A DNA stretch of 9,154 bases. It comes from CALFCE01 sp964411665. GTDB taxonomy: Bacteria > Pseudomonadota > Gammaproteobacteria > Granulosicoccales > Granulosicoccaceae. The notes beneath the pieces are model-generated. The model searched no databases. It was given only the letters and a program-made list of their open reading frames with translations, and had not been told where the DNA came from. The stretch covers positions 1 to 9,154 of the forward strand of contig CAYPMR010000112.1 in NCBI GenBank assembly GCA_964411665.1, in the 5' to 3' direction. Positions 5,858-9,154 of the stretch are shown here, piece by piece. Both the position numbers and the translations under genes were made by a program. Within the stretch, counting starts at the first letter, position 1. Every line of letters starts with the position of its first letter.

Positions 5858-6892
5858 TTATTGCGCAGTCATTAACTCTTTAGCGCGTTCGATCATGGCT
5901 TCGCCATCAAGCCCTCTTTCTTTCATCTCAGCGAGCCAGTTGTCAGTAACCGGCAAGGCAGCTTCAGCCCACGCCTGCGATTGACTTTCATCCAGAGTCA
6001 CTATCTTGTTACCATTCTCGACAGCAAGAACGCGCGATGGCCCATCAGCAGACTGTTGGACATCAGCGGCAAACTTTGAGAATGTCAAACCGGAATTCTC
6101 ATCGACAACTTTCTTAAGGTCATCCGGTAGCGCATTGTACTTGTCATTGTTCATCACAAGAACGAATGTTACCGTATACATCATGGGGCCGGTAAACTCA
6201 GTATGATTCTCTACGAGCTCAGGGACCTTTAATGCTTTTGTCACTTCCCAGGGAATTGTTGTACCGTCTATAACGCCTTTCGATAAGGCCTCAGGTACGG
6301 CTGGAACTGGCATACCGACAGGTGTCGCGCCCAACTGCTTTAAAAGCGCGTTTACCTGGCGTGAGGCACCACGGATTTTCATGCCGTTGAAGTCTTCAGG
6401 TGTGTTGACCTCTTTGTTTGAGTGGATAACCCCTGGTCCATGTACCCAACCACCGAGCACTTTAACTTCCTTGAATTCACGTGCTGAAATATCTTCATCA
6501 AGCATCGTCCAGAATGCTGCTGAAGCAGGTACGGCATCGTTGACAAGGAATGGCAATTCAAATACTTCAGTCGAGGGGAAACGACCCGGGGTGTAGCCCA
6601 CAACGTTCCAGGTCATATCGATAACACCGTCGATGACCTGATCAATCAGTTGTGGCGGTTTGCCACCGAGTTGCATCGATGGAAAACGGTTTATTTTTAT
6701 TTTGCCACCCGAGGCCTCTTCTATCTTGTCAGCCCAGGGGTCAATTATTTTGGCAGGGATGGTTGCCTGCGCTGGTAAAAAGCTCTGCAAGTTGAACTCA
6801 AATTCTGCAGCGTGAACAGGGGCTAATAGACAGCCAGCGCTAAATCCTGCTGCCACAACGAAAGTCTTGAAATTTCTGCGAAAACTAGACAT
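5858..6892 (-). CDS. dctP: TRAP transporter substrate-binding protein DctP
   Basis: This 344-aa periplasmic solute-binding protein captures the substrate and delivers it to DctQM. Residues 1-28 are a signal peptide ending VHA, with a twin-arginine-like RRNFK start (5-9). Mature-domain hallmarks are the PWADKIEEASGGKIKI region (52-67), LGG (75-77) and MKIRGASRQ (171-179). The Arg174 position normally forms the salt bridge to a substrate carboxylate in this family. PEALSKGVIDGTTIPWE lies at 200-216. The start is ATG at 6890-6892, with GGAGG (6903-6907) 10 nt upstream. A GTG directly before it (6893-6895) has a tighter 7-nt spacing and is an equally plausible start. It is the first gene of the transporter operon. 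The ligand is a carboxylate by family rule; benzoate or a related aromatic acid is inferred from the downstream ligase. Confidence 0.93.
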   Translation of the reverse strand: MSSFRRNFKTFVVAAGFSAGCLLAPVHAAEFEFNLQSFLPAQATIPAKIIDPWADKIEEASGGKIKINRFPSMQLGGKPPQLIDQVIDGVIDMTWNVVGYTPGRFPSTEVFELPFLVNDAVPASAAFWTMLDEDISAREFKEVKVLGGWVHGPGVIHSNKEVNTPEDFNGMKIRGASRQVNALLKQLGATPVGMPVPAVPEALSKGVIDGTTIPWEVTKALKVPELVENHTEFTGPMMYTVTFVLVMNNDKYNALPDDLKKVVDENSGLTFSKFAADVQQSADGPSRVLAVENGNKIVTLDESQSQAWAEAALPVTDNWLAEMKERGLDGEAMIERAKELMTAQ

Positions 6893-7048
6893 CACTTCTA
6901 TTCCTCCAATGTATTATTATGCTCGCATTGTTTGGTGTTTGGGTTTGCCGCTAATCCATGCTTTCACGATTTGCTTTTTAAAGGTGCAACGCAGCCCGAA
7001 GCAATGCGGTCGATCAGCCAGCACACTAACTAGCTGATTTGTGAGATC

Positions 7049-7078
7049 AGTATACCCGAATTACCGTTAATCAACGGT
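7049..7078 (-). promoter_or_regulatory. Candidate dctP promoter with overlapping operator
   Basis: A 16-bp dyad, ACCGTT-N4-AACGGT (7063-7078), lies directly upstream of TATACT (7049-7054), a 5/6 match to the -10 consensus. The TTGATT in the dyad is only 14 nt from the -10, too short for a normal sigma70 pair. The promoter would therefore need an activator or use a poor -35. The dyad covers the -35 region, the usual place for a repressor or class-II activator site. The leader would be about 150 nt. Confidence 0.35.
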
Positions 7079-7167
7079 TGTAGAACCTGTCAGGGGATGT
7101 GGGACCCGCAAATAGCTGCGAATCAGTTAGTTACAGATTTGGACCATTCAAGCACCTGTATCACCGA

Positions 7168-7177
7168 ATGTATACAT
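7168..7177. promoter_or_regulatory. Palindrome ATGTATACAT, possible operator
   Basis: This is a perfect 10-bp palindrome centred in the rpe-dctP gap. Its core TGTATACA resembles sites bound by many FadR/FCD-type GntR regulators, a family often tied to carboxylate transport and catabolism. The assignment rests on pattern resemblance alone. Confidence 0.25.
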
Positions 7178-7201
7178 ATCGTACACAACGGGGTACCGCG
7201 C

Positions 7202-7219
7202 AAAACGAGGCCTTAGGCC
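7202..7219 (-). terminator. Weak terminator-like element at the end of rpe
   Basis: GGCC (7216-7219), the rpe stop TAA as loop (7213-7215), and GGCC (7209-7212) form a short stem. It is followed on the minus strand by CTCG and TTTT (7202-7205). The stem is only 4 bp with a 3-nt loop, so it is a marginal terminator. Confidence 0.25.
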
Positions 7220-7890
7220 ACCGAGAGCTGGTTACGCATTTGCTCTATAACAGTGGCGTAGTTGCTTTGACCAAAGATCGCGCTCCCAGCGACGAACGTA
7301 TCAGCTCCTGCTGCAGCAACAGCACCGATATTGTCCACTTTGATACCACCATCTACCTCCAGCCTGATATCCCGACCACTGGCATCGATCATTTCGCGCA
7401 CCCTGGAAATTTTAGGCAGTACCGAACTGATAAAAGACTGGCCACCGAAACCCGGATTAACGCTCATCAGTAATACCACATCCACCTTGTCTATGACCCA
7501 TTCCAGCGAATCAAGTGGCGTAGCGGGGTTATAAACCAGGCCACATTGACAGCCTTGATCCTTGATCAACTGCAAGGTCCTGTTGACATGTGGTTCTGCA
7601 TCGGGATGAAAAGTGATTATGTCTGCGCCAGCTTCGGCAAATGCCACCGCCAAACGCTCGACAGGTTGCACCATCAGATGCACATCAAGCGGAACATTCG
7701 TACCGTTCTTACGCTTGCAAAAAGGCTTTATAGCCTTAGCTACTGTCGGGCCTATGGTCAGATTGGGTACGTAATGGTTATCCATCACGTCAAAATGAAT
7801 CCAATCAGCACCGGCCGCAATGACGTCGGTTATTTCATCACCTAGCCGGGCAAAATCCGCTGCAAGTATGGAAGGAGCAATCAGAGTCAT
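7213..7890 (-). CDS. rpe: Ribulose-phosphate 3-epimerase
   Basis: This 225-aa cytoplasmic TIM-barrel enzyme interconverts ribulose-5-phosphate and xylulose-5-phosphate in the pentose phosphate pathway. Family features are all present: the APSIL start with Ser7, IHFDVMDNHYVPN (31-43) carrying metal and catalytic ligands His32 and Asp34, and DVHLMV (69-74) with His71. MSVNPGFGGQ (142-151) and LEVDGGI (177-183) with Asp180 follow. The start is ATG at 7888-7890, because MTLIAPSIL aligns with known N-termini. The frame stays open to 8007, but the extra 39 residues are not Rpe-like. The Shine-Dalgarno is modest (ACAGG shortly before the ATG). Unlike many proteobacterial loci, no gph or trpE follows. 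It looks monocistronic, is a housekeeping gene unrelated to the transporter, and marks the boundary of the catabolic block. Confidence 0.96.
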   Translation of the reverse strand: MTLIAPSILAADFARLGDEITDVIAAGADWIHFDVMDNHYVPNLTIGPTVAKAIKPFCKRKNGTNVPLDVHLMVQPVERLAVAFAEAGADIITFHPDAEPHVNRTLQLIKDQGCQCGLVYNPATPLDSLEWVIDKVDVVLLMSVNPGFGGQSFISSVLPKISRVREMIDASGRDIRLEVDGGIKVDNIGAVAAAGADTFVAGSAIFGQSNYATVIEQMRNQLSVA

Positions 7891-7944
7891 AAAACCTGTA
7901 GGCCTTGCTATAGAGCGTCGAGATGTTTGTATCCACTTTTTGTC

Positions 7945-7982
7945 TTGCACCAGCCACATTAAGTTAAGGCCAGCTGGTGCAA
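7945..7982. repeat. 10-bp perfect inverted repeat in the rpe leader
   Basis: TTGCACCAGC (7945-7954) and GCTGGTGCAA (7973-7982) are perfect reverse complements separated by 18 nt, ending 55 nt upstream of the rpe ATG. No T-run follows on the minus strand, so it is not an intrinsic terminator for rpe-direction transcription. It could be an operator dyad or a 5'-UTR stem. Confidence 0.55.
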
Positions 7983-8011
7983 TTCTAGCCGCTTCGATTC
8001 CGCACAAGCAA

Positions 8012-8041
8012 ACGAAATGGAACCGGCCTATAAGCCGGCCC
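8012..8041 (-). terminator. Terminator after the Ig-repeat protein gene
   Basis: On the minus strand CCGGC (8034-8038), a 6-nt loop and GCCGG (8023-8027) form a GC-rich stem, extendable by two G-U pairs and one G-C. It is followed by TTCCATTTCGTTT, a moderately T-rich tail. It lies 35-55 nt after the stop codon and before rpe. The tail is not a continuous T run, so efficiency is uncertain. Confidence 0.5.
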
Positions 8042-8046
8042 TGGAG

Positions 8047-8084
8047 CCACAGACTTTAAGTTTGCGCTTAAAGTTCTACTGTGG
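8047..8084. repeat. Long imperfect dyad overlapping a stop codon
   Basis: CCACAG (8047-8052) plus ACTTTAAG (8053-8060) pair with CTTAAAGT (8067-8074) and CTGTGG (8079-8084). The loop is 6 nt and a 4-nt bulge (8075-8078) interrupts one side. That gives 14 bp of perfect complementarity. The bulge contains most of the TAG stop (8076-8078). It probably acts with the next hairpin as a 3'-end or stability element. Confidence 0.5.
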
Positions 8085-9154
8085 ATTCACCTGTAGCTCT
8101 ACTTGTACTGTAGCCGACAGACTGGCATCGTCATGATCTATCGCAATAAAAGTAACCTCGGTTACGCCAATATCACCAACCCCAGGCGTCCAGCGAAACA
8201 GGCGCGTTCCATCACCGAGATCCTCAAATGTCACACCTGTTGGTGCCCCCATTACCTGCAATGCAGGAGCGATACCTTCGGGATCAACAGGTCTGATAAC
8301 TTTTTCAAAGGGGATGCCGACTGTCAAAGACTGAGAGCTTAGCCCTTCAAAGTAAGGAGCCTGATTCTGCCCTGCATCCTCAACCACCACGAGACGTATA
8401 TAACGCTCGGTTGTATCACCACCAAAGGACAGGCTAGTGGCAATGATTTTCATATCATGGGAACCAATCTGGTCAGCGCCAGGCGTCCAAATTAGCATAA
8501 TGGAACCGTCGCCACCCGGGATGATAACGGCACCCTCAGGTAGTGCTTCGGTTTGCAAATCTGGCAACAGACCGCCGAAGTCAATTGCAGTAATCCTCAA
8601 GGATACTTGACGCCCTACGGGTGCAATGCCGACACCTTCAACCCGAAGGCGAGGATTAAGCGATGGGTCACTTACTGTATCAACCAATATTGGCACTAAC
8701 GGTTCATTAGCTAACTCGCTCGTTAATGACTGGTTTTCTATCTCTATCGGCAGCTCTTGCACATCAATATCAAATTGTATCCGAGAACTGAGTTCTGGCT
8801 GATCCGCATCTGCTGCAACCAATACGATTGTATGCAGGCCGATCACATCAGTATCGGTTTGCCAGCGCAAGGTACGACTGCCATCCCCATTGTCATCAAG
8901 GGAGACGTTAATCGGAGCAGCCATTATATATATCGATGGAACAGATCCGTCGCTATCGGTGGCAGTAACACGCTGCGTAAGCAGATCGCCCGCTGTTATC
9001 TGTAAATTTTCTATCGCATTCAGAACAGGCGCCTCATCATCAGCGGAAGAGATACGGGTTTCTTTTATTTCCGAGGACAGCTCACTGACTTCTGGTTCCG
9101 GTGCTGGTGCTGGTGCTGGTGCTGGTGCTGGTGCTGGTGCTGGTGCTGGTGCTG
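8076..9154 (-). CDS. Ig/cadherin-like repeat protein with Pro-Ala linker, N-terminus beyond the window
   Basis: The frame is open from the right edge to the TAG at 8076-8078, giving about 359 visible codons. The true start lies outside, and the ATG at 8922-8924 is internal. The order is a (Pro-Ala)n linker from about 9100 to the edge, an acidic Ser/Glu-rich spacer, then three beta-sandwich repeats of roughly 100-125 residues. Each repeat carries a variant of GDG-(S/T)-x-x-L/F-x-W followed by D-x-I/L-G: at 8862-8888, about 8487-8513, and about 8190-8213. This is the putative-Ig (He_PIG)/cadherin-like style, as in NQAPYFEGLSSQSLTVG near the last repeat. Such proteins are extracytoplasmic, for adhesion or surface structure. 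With the N-terminus missing, anchoring and any catalytic domain cannot be judged. The protein ends at a repeat, with no C-terminal sorting domain. Confidence 0.85.
   Translation of the reverse strand, partial: APAPAPAPAPAPAPAPAPEPEVSELSSEIKETRISSADDEAPVLNAIENLQITAGDLLTQRVTATDSDGSVPSIYIMAAPINVSLDDNGDGSRTLRWQTDTDVIGLHTIVLVAADADQPELSSRIQFDIDVQELPIEIENQSLTSELANEPLVPILVDTVSDPSLNPRLRVEGVGIAPVGRQVSLRITAIDFGGLLPDLQTEALPEGAVIIPGGDGSIMLIWTPGADQIGSHDMKIIATSLSFGGDTTERYIRLVVVEDAGQNQAPYFEGLSSQSLTVGIPFEKVIRPVDPEGIAPALQVMGAPTGVTFEDLGDGTRLFRWTPGVGDIGVTEVTFIAIDHDDASLSATVQVELQVNPQ
9100..9154. repeat. Perfect GGTGCT hexanucleotide tandem repeat
   Basis: Nine exact GGTGCT units run from 9100 to 9153 and the tract continues off the right edge. 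On the minus strand it encodes alternating Pro-Ala (CCA GCA) in the frame of the Ig-repeat protein. Because the unit is 6 bp, gain or loss of copies changes linker length without shifting frame. Confidence 0.9.

Larger units (their letters stand above)
6893..7212 (-). other. Regulatory intergenic region upstream of dctP
   Basis: These 320 bp between rpe and dctP hold no credible gene. They contain a good ribosome binding site at 6903-6907 and a near-consensus -10 (TATACT, 7049-7054). There are two palindromes (7063-7078 and 7168-7177) and small hairpins, such as CTGAT/ATCAG at 7034-7050 and CGCA/TGCG at 7107-7120. This is probably where the transporter-ligase operon is controlled. No regulator gene adjoins it within the window. 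Confidence 0.55.

Noticed and set aside
7006..7020. Sigma54-like GG-N10-GC upstream of dctP (TGGC ... CCGCA)
   Set aside because: Only the GG and GC dinucleotides fit; the flanking positions miss the TGGCAC-N5-TTGC consensus. No enhancer-binding regulator is seen.
7099..7473. 124-codon plus-strand frame overlapping the end of rpe
   Set aside because: It is antisense to a certain gene for most of its length, with no ribosome binding site or recognisable domain.
7891..8007. 39-codon N-terminal extension of rpe
   Set aside because: The Rpe family begins at MTLIAPSIL; the extension is not Rpe-like and covers a perfect inverted repeat better read as non-coding.
9100..9154. Tandem repeat as a CRISPR array or mobile-element end
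   Set aside because: The unit is 6 bp with no spacers and lies in frame within a coding region as Pro-Ala codons.

Overview
The window looks like part of a bacterial chromosome of moderate GC content, most likely a marine-type gammaproteobacterium. That placement is an inference from protein style, for example the MDNHYVPN motif in ribulose-phosphate epimerase, and has not been tested. Every convincing gene lies on the minus strand, so transcription runs from high to low coordinates.

Right edge (about 8076-9154): the C-terminal part of a large extracytoplasmic protein. It has a Pro-Ala linker, encoded by a perfect GGTGCT hexanucleotide tract, followed by three cadherin/Ig-like repeats. It is followed by a terminator-like hairpin and then a monocistronic rpe (ribulose-5-phosphate 3-epimerase, 7213-7890). 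A 10-bp perfect inverted repeat sits in the rpe leader.

Centre (about 3840-7212): a 320-bp regulatory region with two palindromes opens a complete tripartite TRAP transporter, dctP-dctQ-dctM. An attenuator-like hairpin lies between the binding protein and the membrane subunits.

Left (1-3727): a benzoate-CoA ligase-family enzyme, an alpha/beta hydrolase overlapping it by 4 nt, a DUF309 protein, and an unrecognised secreted 168-aa protein. These are spaced so tightly that they look co-transcribed. After a 340-bp AT-rich gap, the first 20 codons of a further gene run off the left edge. They start at a TTG behind a strong Shine-Dalgarno and read like the N-terminus of BoxC (2,3-epoxybenzoyl-CoA dihydrolase).

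Taken together, the window appears to hold the uptake and activation end of an aerobic benzoyl-CoA (box) pathway. TRAP-driven import of an aromatic acid would be followed by ligation to CoA and box-type ring opening outside the window. The ligase, transporter and rpe calls are firm at family level. The transported substrate, and the roles of the hydrolase, DUF309 protein and secreted protein, are inferred from context. No regulator gene is visible.
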